From NCBI GenBank assembly GCA_018365455.1, contig JAGZJZ010000030.1, positions 1-64,000 on the forward strand: DNA of 64,000 bases. Direction: 5' to 3'. This stretch comes from Clostridiales bacterium (lineage in GTDB: Bacteria; Bacillota; Clostridia; Lachnospirales; Lachnospiraceae). The notes under the pieces are model-generated. The model searched no databases and was not told where the DNA came from. It was given only the letters and a program-made list of their open reading frames with translations. Every line of letters starts with the position of its first letter. Positions within the stretch are counted from its first letter, which is position 1. Shown here one piece after another: positions 25,303-34,852 of the stretch. Both the position numbers and the translations under genes were made by a program.

Positions 25303-26757
25303 ATGAAAGATAATTTATCTACAGATAATTACCAAGAAGGTGCACTCTATATTCGTGTGTCTACAGATAAACAGGAGGAATTGTCTCCAGATGCTCAAAA
25401 ACGCTTGGGGCTCGAATATGCAAAGAAAAATAAAATAATGGTTTCGCCAGAACATATTTATATAGAAAATGGAATTTCAGGGCGGCATGCCGACAAAAGA
25501 CCGGCTTTCCAGAAAATGATATCAAATGCCAAACAAAAGCCAGCTCCTTTCCAGGTAATTTTAGTTTGGAAGTTTAGTCGATTTGCACGTAATCAGGAAG
25601 AAAGCATCGTTTATAAATCACTTTTACGTAAGCAATGTAATATTGATGTTGTCAGTATCTCTGAGCCATTGATTGAAGGACCATTTGGCAGTTTGATAGA
25701 GAGAATCATTGAGTGGATGGATGAATACTACTCTATTCGCCTATCTGGTGAAGTTGTCAGAGGAATGACAGAAAAAGCCCTGCGCGGAGGCTATCAGGCT
25801 GCGCCTTGCCTGGGGTATAATGCCGTAAGCGACGGCAGACCTTTCGTTATCAATGAGGAAGAATTTAAAATCGTAGAATATATTTGTAACCAGTATGATA
25901 ATTTTCATTTGGAACCTACCAGTATTGCCAGAAAAGTAAATGCCATGGGGTATAGAACAAAGCGGGGAAATACATTTGAGAAACGAAGTATCGAATATAT
26001 TTTAAAAAATCCTTTTTATGCCGGCATAGTAATATGGAATGGTAATAAATTTATGGGGACACACGAAGTAAGGTTTAGTTTAGAACAATATGAAGCCCGC
26101 ATAGCTCGTTTAAACAGTGAATTTCGACCTGTAAAACGCCGAAGTGTATCAACTTGCCAGCATTGGCTTTCAGGGCTCATAAGATGCCCTATATGTGGTT
26201 CTACTCTTGCTTACAACAAAAGAGAAAGTAACGGAAATGGATTTTTTCAATGCTGGCAGTATAGCAAGGGAATGCATCCCGGATCTATGTGCATATCTGA
26301 GAAAAAGCTATATGAAGGTGTAATCCGATATTTTGAAAGCGTACTGAATGGAATGAATTTTGAATATAGATATGCTTTGCCAGATAATCGCAGTGATGAC
26401 AGCGAGTTAGATCTGTTAAAAATACAATTAGAAAAGTTAAACAATCGTGAAAGACGAATCAAACTTGCCTATGAAAATGAAATTGATACATTAGAAGAAT
26501 ATAAAGAAAATAAATCCAGAATAAAAAATGAACGTGAAGAAATAGAAAAAATGATTGCTTCCTATACTCCGTCTGAGCCTCAGGTTCTCTCAAATGAAGA
26601 TGTAAAAAAGTGTATACAAAAAGTATACGATGTTGTTAAAAATCCTGCTATAGACTATGAAGTAAAAGGGGCTTTTATGAGATCGTTAGTCGAAGAGATC
26701 ATTTATGACAAAGATAATAAAAGACTGCTATTCCATCTATATATCTCAAACCCCTGA
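25303..26757 (+). CDS. Large serine recombinase
   Basis: A 484-aa site-specific recombinase. The start is the ATG after GAGGTG. An N-terminal resolvase domain contains the catalytic Ser20 in YIRVSTDKQ and the conserved WKFSRFARN. A recombinase domain follows (GMTEKALRGGYQAAPCLGYN, near 155-175). A zinc ribbon (CPICGSTLAY, then a second pair ending at GSMC) lies near 286-330, and a coiled-coil segment near 370-425. All expected parts are present, so the enzyme may be active even though the surrounding element is short and decayed. It probably integrated the element. No second element gene is found downstream, and attachment sites could not be identified. Confidence 0.93.
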   Translation: MKDNLSTDNYQEGALYIRVSTDKQEELSPDAQKRLGLEYAKKNKIMVSPEHIYIENGISGRHADKRPAFQKMISNAKQKPAPFQVILVWKFSRFARNQEESIVYKSLLRKQCNIDVVSISEPLIEGPFGSLIERIIEWMDEYYSIRLSGEVVRGMTEKALRGGYQAAPCLGYNAVSDGRPFVINEEEFKIVEYICNQYDNFHLEPTSIARKVNAMGYRTKRGNTFEKRSIEYILKNPFYAGIVIWNGNKFMGTHEVRFSLEQYEARIARLNSEFRPVKRRSVSTCQHWLSGLIRCPICGSTLAYNKRESNGNGFFQCWQYSKGMHPGSMCISEKKLYEGVIRYFESVLNGMNFEYRYALPDNRSDDSELDLLKIQLEKLNNRERRIKLAYENEIDTLEEYKENKSRIKNEREEIEKMIASYTPSEPQVLSNEDVKKCIQKVYDVVKNPAIDYEVKGAFMRSLVEEIIYDKDNKRLLFHLYISNP

Positions 26758-26775
26758 TAAATCAGGGGTTTGAGA
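26744..26775 (+). terminator. 15-bp perfect inverted repeat at recombinase end
   Basis: TCTCAAACCCCTGAT and its exact complement surround two bases and include the recombinase stop codon. No T-run follows. It may terminate transcription or mark an element boundary. Confidence 0.5.
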
Positions 26776-26842
26776 ATTTACAGGATAAAGATTGGTTAAA
26801 TATTTTACAAATATATTTAGTATTTTTCTCTCAGGAAAACAA

Positions 26843-27394
26843 TTAGGGGTTGAAAAGGATCATGTGCAGCATTGCAGATTCATTGCCTACATTTTTGTAT
26901 GAATGAACGGTATCTGCTCTAAATCGTATGCTCTCACCATTAGCAACTATAAACTTTTGACCGTCGGAATAAATCTCAATTTTACCAGTGAAAATTGTAA
27001 TAAATTCAGTGGTTCCCTTTAAATGTGGTTCAGATTCCCAATAACTGCCCTTGTCTAATTCCAGATAATATACTGCGAATCTGCGGTTCTCATTATCTGG
27101 AAAAATAGAATAGTTTTTTACCTTTCCTCCATCTTCAAGTAAAGGCTGAATTTCCGATGTTTTTACAATCTCATATAGGCACTTTGGACGAATTGTTAAA
27201 GCATCAAATGGCACTTTCATTCCGTTTGAAATTTTCCACAATGTAGAAATAGTCGGATTTCCGTCACCACGTTCAATTTGTGCAAGCATACTCTTACTAA
27301 CACCGCTTAACTTTGCAAGTTCGTCCATACTTAACTTGTTATTTTCACGCAGCCGCCTAATATTTTTGGCAACAATCATATTCATGGAATCCAA
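26843..27394 (-). CDS. XRE-family regulator with cupin domain
   Basis: A 183-aa protein. Residues about 5-65 are an HTH_3 domain (IRRLRENNKLSMDELAKLSG, VSKSMLAQIERGDGNPTIST). Residues about 105-180 are a cupin (SEPHLKGTTEFITIFTG, HSYKNVGNES). This is a common one-component regulator of amino-acid or small-molecule genes. The TTG start was kept because GGAG sits 8 nt before it; the next ATG would be too far away. It is divergent from a LysE-type exporter, which it most likely controls, through repeats in the shared region. Confidence 0.9.
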   Translation of the reverse strand: MDSMNMIVAKNIRRLRENNKLSMDELAKLSGVSKSMLAQIERGDGNPTISTLWKISNGMKVPFDALTIRPKCLYEIVKTSEIQPLLEDGGKVKNYSIFPDNENRRFAVYYLELDKGSYWESEPHLKGTTEFITIFTGKIEIYSDGQKFIVANGESIRFRADTVHSYKNVGNESAMLHMILFNP

Positions 27395-27416
27395 AAAAAT
27401 CGCTCCTCTCTATTGA

Positions 27417-27485
27417 CAATATAATGTACTAGTTGTATTATTATATCGTACATATCCAATATAATGTTCATTTTGTACTATTATA
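27417..27485. promoter_or_regulatory. Tandem 29-bp operator-like repeats
   Basis: Two copies of a 29-bp sequence (consensus CAATATAATGTWC, then TTGTAYTATTATA; about 24 of 29 identical) start at 27417 and 27457, 40 bp apart. They lie between the divergent regulator and exporter genes, so binding could affect both promoters. Confidence 0.55.
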
Positions 27486-27617
27486 CAATTTTGATTTAGG
27501 TTTGTAAAGAGGAATGGCGCTATATTCAAGATGTACATCGGCTATATCCTTCTAATTATCATACTTATAATTTTCATAAGTGGTTATTTATCACTGTTGA
27601 AGTAGAAAGAGGTTAAT

Positions 27618-28217
27618 ATGTTCCATTTATATGATTTTTTTATTTATTGTTTTATTACGGCTTACACTCCAGGTGCAAATAATCTGCTTTCCATGAGCAA
27701 TGCAATAAGGTTAGGATTCCGTCGGAGTGTTCCCTTTAATCTCGAAATACTGGTAGGATTTGCAGTCGTTATGTCTGTTTGTACCGCCTTTAGTGCAACA
27801 CTGTATTCGTACCTCCCCAAAATAAAAATTGCTATGCAGATATTAGGCGCTGCTTATATGCTATACCTTGCGTGGAAAGTTTTGAAAAGTTCTTCCGATT
27901 TAAATGCTGACGGCGGCAAAGAAGCCAGCTTTCTTTCAGGGATGTTATTGCAATTTGCCAATCCTAAAATTTACATTTATGCAATTAGTGCTATGTCGCT
28001 TTATATTTTGCCGGTCTATCATTCTGTTTCGGCATTGATAGCATTTACTGTCATACTCTCGTTAATTGGTGCTTCCGGTTCTTTTATATGGGCTTTGTTT
28101 GGATCGGCATTTTGTAAATTCTTCTCCAAACATACTAAGCTGGTAAATACCATGATGGCTCTTTTGCTTGTTTATTGTGCTGCCTCGCTATTTTTTTTAA
28201 ATTCGCAGATAATTTAA
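27618..28217 (+). CDS. LysE/RhtB-family exporter
   Basis: A 199-aa membrane protein with about six hydrophobic helices. The N-terminal TAYTPGANNLLSMSNAIRLG and FANPKIYIYAIS motifs and the short length identify the LysE/RhtB group, which exports amino acids or related small molecules out of the cell. GAAAGAGG precedes the ATG. The substrate is not visible. The divergent XRE-cupin protein is the obvious regulator and probably senses the exported compound. Confidence 0.9.
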   Translation: MFHLYDFFIYCFITAYTPGANNLLSMSNAIRLGFRRSVPFNLEILVGFAVVMSVCTAFSATLYSYLPKIKIAMQILGAAYMLYLAWKVLKSSSDLNADGGKEASFLSGMLLQFANPKIYIYAISAMSLYILPVYHSVSALIAFTVILSLIGASGSFIWALFGSAFCKFFSKHTKLVNTMMALLLVYCAASLFFLNSQII

Positions 28218-28354
28218 TCCCACACAAATCCTGTAACTGGACATGGATATCCCGGGTGTCATTGAAGATGGTAAAGAGAATACGTGACTATTTATACGAA
28301 TACCTACTTGAAAATATAACATCACACCATAAGACGTTGGCTTTTTTCATACAA

Positions 28355-29287
28355 TTACAGATATTTTTTCCTCACCGTCTCTATTATGGAAGCTGCTTCA
28401 TGGGCAATATCTCGATCGGTTTCCTGAAGATTTTCCAGAGGGAGTCGGACACCTCCGATATCTACCCTCTCATTGATACGTAGAATCTCTTTTGCAACAG
28501 CATACATATTGGCACGTGCTGAACACATCTTACTAATGATTTCATTAATGCCATACTGCAATTCTGTTGCTGAGTTCTTTTTCCCTGCTTCAATCATTTC
28601 ATTTAATTTCAGGAACAGCTCAGGCATTACCCCATATGTTCCTCCAATTCCTCCGTCAGCTCCGATTGCAAGGCCGGCAACTAACTGCTCATCAGGACCG
28701 TTAAATACAACGAACTCACCCTTTGCCGCTTTTCCTGCTGCCTTGAACATCTGGATATCCTGTGTAGACATAGAAGAGTTTTTCACCCCTATGACTCTTG
28801 GGTTTTTCATCATTTCTGCCAATAGGCTCATTGTCAGCGCAGTACCGGCAAGCTGCGGAATATTGTATATAATGAAATCTGTGTTTGGAGCCGCATCGCT
28901 GATCATATTCCAATAAGCAACAATCGAATATTCGGGCAATCTGAAATAAATGGGGGGAATACAAGCAATTGCATCTACTCCCACGCCCTCAGAATGCTTT
29001 GCCAGGTTCATGCTGTCCTCCGTATTGTTGCAAGCAACATGATTGATAACCGTCAGTTTTCCCTTAGCAACCTCCATCACATTCTCAATAATCTCCTTAC
29101 GCTCTTCAACATCCTGATAAATGCACTCCCCTGATGATCCATTTACATAGACTCCTTTTACGCCTTTCTCAATAAAATATTGAGTAAGGGCTCGAACACG
29201 TTTGGGACTTACCTTCCCTCCTTCATCATAGCAGGCATAAAAAGCCGGGATGATTCCTTTATATTTTTCTAATTTGCACATTGCCAT
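28355..29287 (-). CDS. nanA: N-acetylneuraminate lyase
   Basis: A 310-aa DHDPS-family aldolase. GSSGE (residues 49-53) is the carboxylate-binding motif. The catalytic Tyr140 (YNIP) and Schiff-base Lys168 (GVKNSS) are present. The enzyme splits N-acetylneuraminate to N-acetylmannosamine and pyruvate in the cytoplasm. Sequence alone leaves other DHDPS-family aldolases possible, but its position behind the sialidase makes NanA the best call, as in the R. gnavus nan cluster. AGGAGG lies just before the ATG. It is the last gene of the operon. A hairpin separates it from the sialidase and no strong terminator follows before the convergent exporter gene. Confidence 0.9.
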   Translation of the reverse strand: MAMCKLEKYKGIIPAFYACYDEGGKVSPKRVRALTQYFIEKGVKGVYVNGSSGECIYQDVEERKEIIENVMEVAKGKLTVINHVACNNTEDSMNLAKHSEGVGVDAIACIPPIYFRLPEYSIVAYWNMISDAAPNTDFIIYNIPQLAGTALTMSLLAEMMKNPRVIGVKNSSMSTQDIQMFKAAGKAAKGEFVVFNGPDEQLVAGLAIGADGGIGGTYGVMPELFLKLNEMIEAGKKNSATELQYGINEIISKMCSARANMYAVAKEILRINERVDIGGVRLPLENLQETDRDIAHEAASIIETVRKKYL

Positions 29288-29312
29288 GTTCCTCCTTACT
29301 GTTTACTTGTTA

Positions 29313-29338
29313 CTGCCTACAGGCTTGCCTGCAGACAG
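29313..29338 (-). other. Intercistronic hairpin nanH-nanA
   Basis: An 11-bp stem (CTGTCTGCAGG / CCTGTAGGCAG with two G-U pairs) and a 4-nt loop, with no T-run. It is more likely an mRNA-stability or processing hairpin than a terminator. Confidence 0.5.
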
Positions 29339-29360
29339 TTTGTGTTATTCTCTCTGGCCA

Positions 29361-31650
29361 TTAATTTCCTGAAGCTTGCCCCGTCAGCTCACTGATTGAA
29401 TATTTCTCATACTTCAGTATATCTTTCAGATGTAATTCATTCCGTGACCAGGAATCATACTTTTCATACAATAAACCTATTTGACCGTCAGGCAACTCTG
29501 TCAGGCAGGAATAGGAATATCCCATTTGAGGCGCATCTACCGCATAGGAGTACTTCCACTCTACCGAATACTTATCTATTCCGATATTTCCTGTATCATT
29601 GACAAGCCCAATCCATATTTTCCCGTTCTTACGTCCATTTGTGGCATTTGGCGAAGATAAGATGATTGCCGGCTTCCCGTCTATAGGCTGTGAATAATTA
29701 ATGACTGATAGCTGTGTCCCATAAGAGGTGGTGCTGATTCCCGGCAGCGGTACTCTGTCGCTCCATGTCTCTCCTCCGTCAATGCTGGTAACTTCAGCAA
29801 TATAGTTGGAACCTGTTCGCAGATACGTCTTAAGTGAACCATCCGGCATCTCGACAATCTGCGCTTCGGCTGTCGCGCCGCCTGTACGGTTATCCGCCTC
29901 CACATAGGTCCAGTTGTCCCCGTGGTCGTCACTGTACATAAACCCAAGCTCTGCTGAAGACTTAGAATATAAAGGCACAAGCAGCCTTCCCGCATTCTCA
30001 CCAGTAGATATCTGTTTTCCGATACCTGGTCCCACAACCAGGAATTTGGAGACTTCCGGCTTAAAGCTGCTGACAATATCTAAATCTGACCAGCTTGCCC
30101 CTTCATCGTCAGAATATCTCATTGCCAGATAGTTGGTCGGGAATGCTTTGAATACAGAATCTTTATAAAATATGTTCATGTTTACATCAACATCTCTCTT
30201 ACTTTCAATTAAATTCGTCCCGCTAAAATTGTAATCATACTGCTTACAGGTCAGGTTTGTATCATTCTGGTAAAGATTATATTCTCCATCTACCCGAAAC
30301 TCTGTTGGCTGGTCGGTAACATCATTGTATATTACTCCTTTTTCGCGGATCGTGTAGTCATATGCGCTGCCTGCATCCTCATGCCATCTGAGTTTTAGAT
30401 ACTTTTTGCCATTCACTTCTTTAAAGCCAGAGCCTACAGAAGCGTTGGAGCTTCCGATACCCGCGGGCATCAGATCTGCAAACAGGAAGATTCTTTTAGT
30501 AACCTTATCCTCCAGCAATACCGGATCTATATAAGATGCACTTCCCTGGATCTGCACATTTTTCCCTACAGAGTCTCTTGGCCAGTCTATATTTTTAGCT
30601 ATGTAATCGTCAAACTTAAACGGCAGTGTCGGCTCAGACCATGTATTTCCGCCATCAGTGCTTTTGGCAAAAGCAATATTTATCTTACTTTTTGAATCGT
30701 GGGTGCCGCCATACCTTGCATCAGCAGCAGTGATAACGGTACCTGTGCTTAAAGTCAGCAATGACGGTATTCGGAAGTAATTTGATTCAGTGGCATCCCC
30801 GGCATAGAATATATTCTCACCATATGTGGTCACTCCTGTTGCCTGGATCAATTCTTCGTCGGACAGTGCATTACTATATACCTTAACGTCACCAATCGTT
30901 CCCCCGAACGGATATGCAATCTGCCCCTGCCTCTTCGTGCCGCCTAATGTAACGTTATCTACACCTGTAATGTCACTGATAAACTTAAACGCGTCTTTAT
31001 CCAGTGTTGCGAGAAGCTCGCCATTTGCAAATAATTTGTACTGTTTATTTGCCGCATCGGCTTTTAATGCAACCGTATTGAATACCCGTTCTCCTTTATA
31101 CAGAGCACGCACTGACGCCGGTCTGTCCAATGTATATTTGAAGACACCGTCCGTGTTTCTAAGTTCTATGCCTACGCCGCCAGAGTTTGTTATATAGATA
31201 TGGAAATGCCTGTCCTGATTGCCCTTGGTACTGTTCCCTACGCTGAACAGAGACTGGATTCCATTTTCACTTGTTGATTTATAGGATAGGATTATTGTAC
31301 CCTGGGTCATTGCCTTTACATATTCGGCGCCAGCCTCCTGGTCCAGACTGTATCCCTGCCCTTCGGCTATATCAACATTGCTCTTTTCCAACAGAATGCC
31401 TTCCGGGATTTTAGCGCTGCCCTCTTCGGCTGTCTCCCCCCCCTTCAACAGTGATAGCAGTTGCTTCATCTGCCTGTGCTTCGTCTGTAGCAACTGTTTC
31501 CTGACCGTCATCTATAACGGCTATCTCCTCTGTTCCTTGCGTTACCTGTCGCTGTTCCTGATTTTCTTCCGTCGCACATACAGCTAAAGGTGTAACCATG
31601 ACTGCTGATGCCAGTGCGATTGCCATTGCTTTCTTCCCAAATCTTCCCAT
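29361..31650 (-). CDS. nanH: GH33 sialidase with CBM40, frame broken at G8
   Basis: The start ATG lies 3 nt after the upstream stop, and AGGAGGAG in the upstream gene's last codons is its ribosome site. Residues 1-26 are a signal peptide (MGRFGKKAMAIALASAVMVT). At 31436-31443 the coding strand has eight G: zero frame then ends after GGGDSRRGQR, while seven G would join the signal peptide to the rest and give about 762 aa. The downstream part has a CBM40 lectin domain (about 90-250), the YFRIPSL arginine motif, four Asp-boxes (STDGGNTW, SDDEGASW, SDDHGDNW, SIDGGETW) and a late GYSYSCL with the probable nucleophilic Tyr. An insert within the catalytic domain fits the intramolecular trans-sialidase type, which releases 2,7-anhydro-Neu5Ac. 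Because slippage could restore the frame, I do not call it dead; without restoration the enzyme would have no signal peptide. Confidence 0.88.
31436..31443 (-). repeat. Homopolymer G8 tract inside sialidase gene
   Basis: Eight consecutive G on the coding strand between the signal-peptide region and the CBM40 domain. One base fewer restores the frame. Such tracts are prone to polymerase slippage and to sequencing error. Confidence 0.9.
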
Positions 31651-31653
31651 AAC

Positions 31654-32802
31654 TTACTCCTCCTGATATTTATTCTTCTCTGATACGATTGAGCCCTCTA
31701 CTATTTCCACAAGTTTCACTTTGCGGTCCTCAAGCCTTGATTTTGTGCAGGCATCCGCAGTTGCAATAGCTGCCTTTGCCGCCTCCCCGGTAAGCAGCGG
31801 CCTGAATTCATCATCCGCTGATTCCCCATGCATAATTCCATTGAAATATCTCATCTCATTTTTCATAATGCTATGAAGCCACATCGGCGGTTTTTTGCCC
31901 GGCTTCCCATACATAATCGCACCATCCATCTCTGTTCCATGATAGATTCTTGTGCGGTCATCATCTTCCTCCTGAGATTCATGTACCTGGAAATGCTCCT
32001 CTTTTCCATCTATTTTCAGAATACCGCCGCATTCGCACATGTCAATGCGGATTGCTCCCTTTGTCCCCTGGATAAGGACATAATGCTCCGGCCAATGGAA
32101 TGCCGAGCCCCACTCCAATATGGCATAGCGGCTATCCTCATATTCCATGTTCACAAACAGCATATCATCTTCATCGCCAAATTCATCGCCCTGATGAGCC
32201 GCATTTCCCCCTGTCATGGTTACTGTTTTCGGCATACCGCCCATGAGGAATTGCACACAGTCAAGTTCATGGATGTGATGGTAGAGATGCCCGCCTGATT
32301 TCTCCCTGATTTTCTTCCATGATATGGATGCCTGCGCTTCTTCCCATCCATTTCTCGCGGAATGACAGTACAGCACCTTTCCTATTACACCATCGTTGAT
32401 TAATTTTTTGGCATGACGCACGCCCTTAAAAAAGTTCATGACATGCCCTGCCATAAATTTTACTCCATTCTCCAAGCACGCCTTTACCATCTCATCGCAG
32501 TCCTTGTAGCTTAGTGCAATGGGTTTCTCACAAAATACATTGACTCCATGCTGTGCTGCCTTGATAACCGGCTCTTTATGCAGGTAATTGGGAGTCGCTA
32601 CTATGACAGCATCTACATCATCACGGCTGTAGAGGGCATCCAGATCGGTCTCCACATCACATCCTAACTCTGATGCCACTGTCTGAGCATTTACCGGGTC
32701 CAGGACAGCTGCAATTTTAGTTCCTTCAGCTTCCTTCAAAATACGGCCCAGCTCTGCCCCGAAATAACCTGTTCCTACTATTGCATATCCTATTGTTTTC
32801 AT
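31654..32802 (-). CDS. Gfo/Idh/MocA oxidoreductase (sialic acid, NanOx-like)
   Basis: A 382-aa NAD-dependent oxidoreductase. The ATG at 32802 (MKTIGYAIVGTGYFGAELGR) follows AAGGAGG, while the longer frame has no ribosome site. VGTGYFG is the Rossmann glycine motif, ATPNYLHKEPVIKA and FCEKPIALSYKDCDEM are family signatures, and the C-terminal part has the beta-sheet dimer domain. In the R. gnavus nan cluster the equivalent enzyme (RgNanOx) converts imported 2,7-anhydro-Neu5Ac to Neu5Ac. The same position between the transporter and sialidase supports that role, but it remains an inference. Its last codons carry the ribosome site for nanH. Confidence 0.85.
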   Translation of the reverse strand: MKTIGYAIVGTGYFGAELGRILKEAEGTKIAAVLDPVNAQTVASELGCDVETDLDALYSRDDVDAVIVATPNYLHKEPVIKAAQHGVNVFCEKPIALSYKDCDEMVKACLENGVKFMAGHVMNFFKGVRHAKKLINDGVIGKVLYCHSARNGWEEAQASISWKKIREKSGGHLYHHIHELDCVQFLMGGMPKTVTMTGGNAAHQGDEFGDEDDMLFVNMEYEDSRYAILEWGSAFHWPEHYVLIQGTKGAIRIDMCECGGILKIDGKEEHFQVHESQEEDDDRTRIYHGTEMDGAIMYGKPGKKPPMWLHSIMKNEMRYFNGIMHGESADDEFRPLLTGEAAKAAIATADACTKSRLEDRKVKLVEIVEGSIVSEKNKYQEE

Positions 32803-32971
32803 ATTTATAATGACCTCCTTAAATGTCGAAATAAGTAAACGTTCCGAACAGGACTGTGCATTTACTTTACAGTCCATGCGAAAATAATCAATCAGCTATA
32901 GACCCCATCGCCAAAGGCGTTTTTCATGGGCTTGCAGGCGTGTCTGTTCATGGTCCTGACAGATACTGAAA

Positions 32972-33808
32972 TTATTTTACGGCTCCGTCCGTCATGCCGC
33001 CTGCAATCTTGTTCTGTATAAACATAAAAAATAATACCGATGGTACAACTACCAGCGCAGATGCAGCCATCATGTCACCCCAGTTTAATATCTCGGAACC
33101 CTGGAGGGATTTTAACGCTACGGATACCGTCATTTTGTCTGTACTGTTAATCAGAATCAAAGAGTATAAGAATTCATTCCACGCATTAATAAATGTATAG
33201 ATAGCAGTAGCTACTATTCCAGGCATTACGAGTGGAAGCACAATCCTTGAAAATATCTGAAACTTATTCGCGCCGTCCACCCTGGCCGACTCTTCTATCC
33301 CCAACGGAACCGTCTTAAAGAATCCCACCAGCATCCATACAGCATAAGGCACGCTGAAAGAAAGATATACGATGACAAGGCCTACTCTCGTATTCATAAG
33401 CCCCAGCTTTGCCATAACCAATGAATAAGGGATTGCCAGTAAGATTGGTGGAAACATGTAGGTAGTCACAAGTGCCTTGGACATAATGGACCCAAGCTTT
33501 GGAAAAAAGCGCACGATCCCATAAGCTGCCATTGATGAGATAATAATTGCAATGCATGTGGTAGAAAATGCAATAATCACGCTGTTTCCGATATTTGCAG
33601 CAAACTTAAGGTCATTTATCACGTGACTGAAATTTTCCAAGGTAAACTTAACCGGCAAAAACCGGGTGGGGTTTGCAGTCATATCGCCTGAGGATTTTAC
33701 AGAGCACAGCAAAACCCAAATCAGGGGAAAGAAAGCAATAAGGGACAGGATAATGAGATAGATATGGCAAAAAAAATTGCCGGTTTTAGTCTTCTTGTTA
33801 GTCATCAC
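32972..33808 (-). CDS. Sugar ABC permease, MalG-type (sialic acid)
   Basis: A 278-aa inner-membrane permease with six hydrophobic segments. The loop ESARVDGANKFQIFSRIVLP (about 170-190) is the EAA motif that contacts the ATPase. It overlaps the preceding permease by 4 bp, so both are made together. It belongs to the CUT1 carbohydrate importers. No ATPase is encoded in the operon, so it probably uses a shared MsmK/MalK-type ATPase encoded elsewhere, as many Firmicute sugar importers do. The substrate is inferred from the operon. Confidence 0.9.
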   Translation of the reverse strand: MMTNKKTKTGNFFCHIYLIILSLIAFFPLIWVLLCSVKSSGDMTANPTRFLPVKFTLENFSHVINDLKFAANIGNSVIIAFSTTCIAIIISSMAAYGIVRFFPKLGSIMSKALVTTYMFPPILLAIPYSLVMAKLGLMNTRVGLVIVYLSFSVPYAVWMLVGFFKTVPLGIEESARVDGANKFQIFSRIVLPLVMPGIVATAIYTFINAWNEFLYSLILINSTDKMTVSVALKSLQGSEILNWGDMMAASALVVVPSVLFFMFIQNKIAGGMTDGAVK

Positions 33809-34692
33809 TTATCCTCCTTTTCCCATTTTTCGATAATTGTAAAATATACCACACACACAAGCAGCAAAAATGAAAGTAGCAGCATCGTAACTGCCGATGA
33901 TTTACCCAGAAGCTTCGTACCCCAGCCCATGTTATAAGCATAGATTGGCACGGTTGTAGTCGCATTGGCAGGCCCGCCTCCTGTCAGAAGATAAATCAGG
34001 TCAAAGTTATTAAATATCCAGATTGTACGCAGCACAACCAACAGACCTACCACAATCTTAATATGCGGAACTGTTATCAGCCTAAACTGCTGCAGTTTAG
34101 ACGCTCCGTCAATCTGAGCTGCCTCATACTGGTCTTGCGGGATTGTCTGCAGGGCAGAGAGTACATTTACCATGATCATGGGCACGCCGAACCACACATT
34201 GATAAATATCAGTGTTAAAAACACCAGGTTGCTGTCACTTAAAAATTGTGGAAGTTCGCTGCAGATCCCTACTTGCACAAGAAAATTCGGCAAAAAACCT
34301 GAAACACCGTTAAGTATCCATTTCCAGGAAAGTGCTATAACAATGGATGGGAAAGCCCATGGAATAATCATTAATGTTCTGTAAATACCTTTGCCTATTT
34401 TAACACGGTTGATAGCCAACGCTGAAGTAAACCCTATGAATAACTGCCCTGCCAGAGAAGCTACCGTCCAAAGAATGGATGTCAGGAATGCCTTATAAAA
34501 ATTAGGATCTGACAGAACTGCTTTGTAATTGGCAACCCCTACAAAATCATAGGATGCCTTGATTAGATGTTTTGTCGTCAGGCTGTAGTATAAGCTCGAG
34601 AATATAGGATATACCAGAAGCAGCCCGACAATAATCAGTGCCGGGAGAACGAAAACCCAGCGGGCATAATCAAATTTAACCTTTCTTTTCAC
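33805..34692 (-). CDS. Sugar ABC permease, MalF/UgpA-type (sialic acid)
   Basis: A 295-aa permease if it starts at the GTG at 34692, which follows AAAGGCGG; a GTG 20 codons upstream has no ribosome site. Six membrane helices are visible, and the EAA loop is QYEAAQIDGASKLQQFRLIT near residue 195. It is the partner of the MalG-type protein encoded next and overlaps it by 4 bp. It follows the binding-protein gene by about 160 bp; that gap contains a TGTACA hairpin at 34804-34823 that may help keep the binding protein in excess. Confidence 0.88.
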   Translation of the reverse strand: MKRKVKFDYARWVFVLPALIIVGLLLVYPIFSSLYYSLTTKHLIKASYDFVGVANYKAVLSDPNFYKAFLTSILWTVASLAGQLFIGFTSALAINRVKIGKGIYRTLMIIPWAFPSIVIALSWKWILNGVSGFLPNFLVQVGICSELPQFLSDSNLVFLTLIFINVWFGVPMIMVNVLSALQTIPQDQYEAAQIDGASKLQQFRLITVPHIKIVVGLLVVLRTIWIFNNFDLIYLLTGGGPANATTTVPIYAYNMGWGTKLLGKSSAVTMLLLSFLLLVCVVYFTIIEKWEKEDK

Positions 34693-34852
34693 AATAATTT
34701 GCCGCCTTTCTTTTACTATCCGGGATTGCCCTTCCTTGTATTTATGAATCACAGTGATGGTCGGGCATCCCCTGCTTTATTCCCACGAAGGTAACAATTC
34801 AGGTGTACATGCTCGTCTGTACATTTGATGACTGCCCGTGGGGTATTTAACT

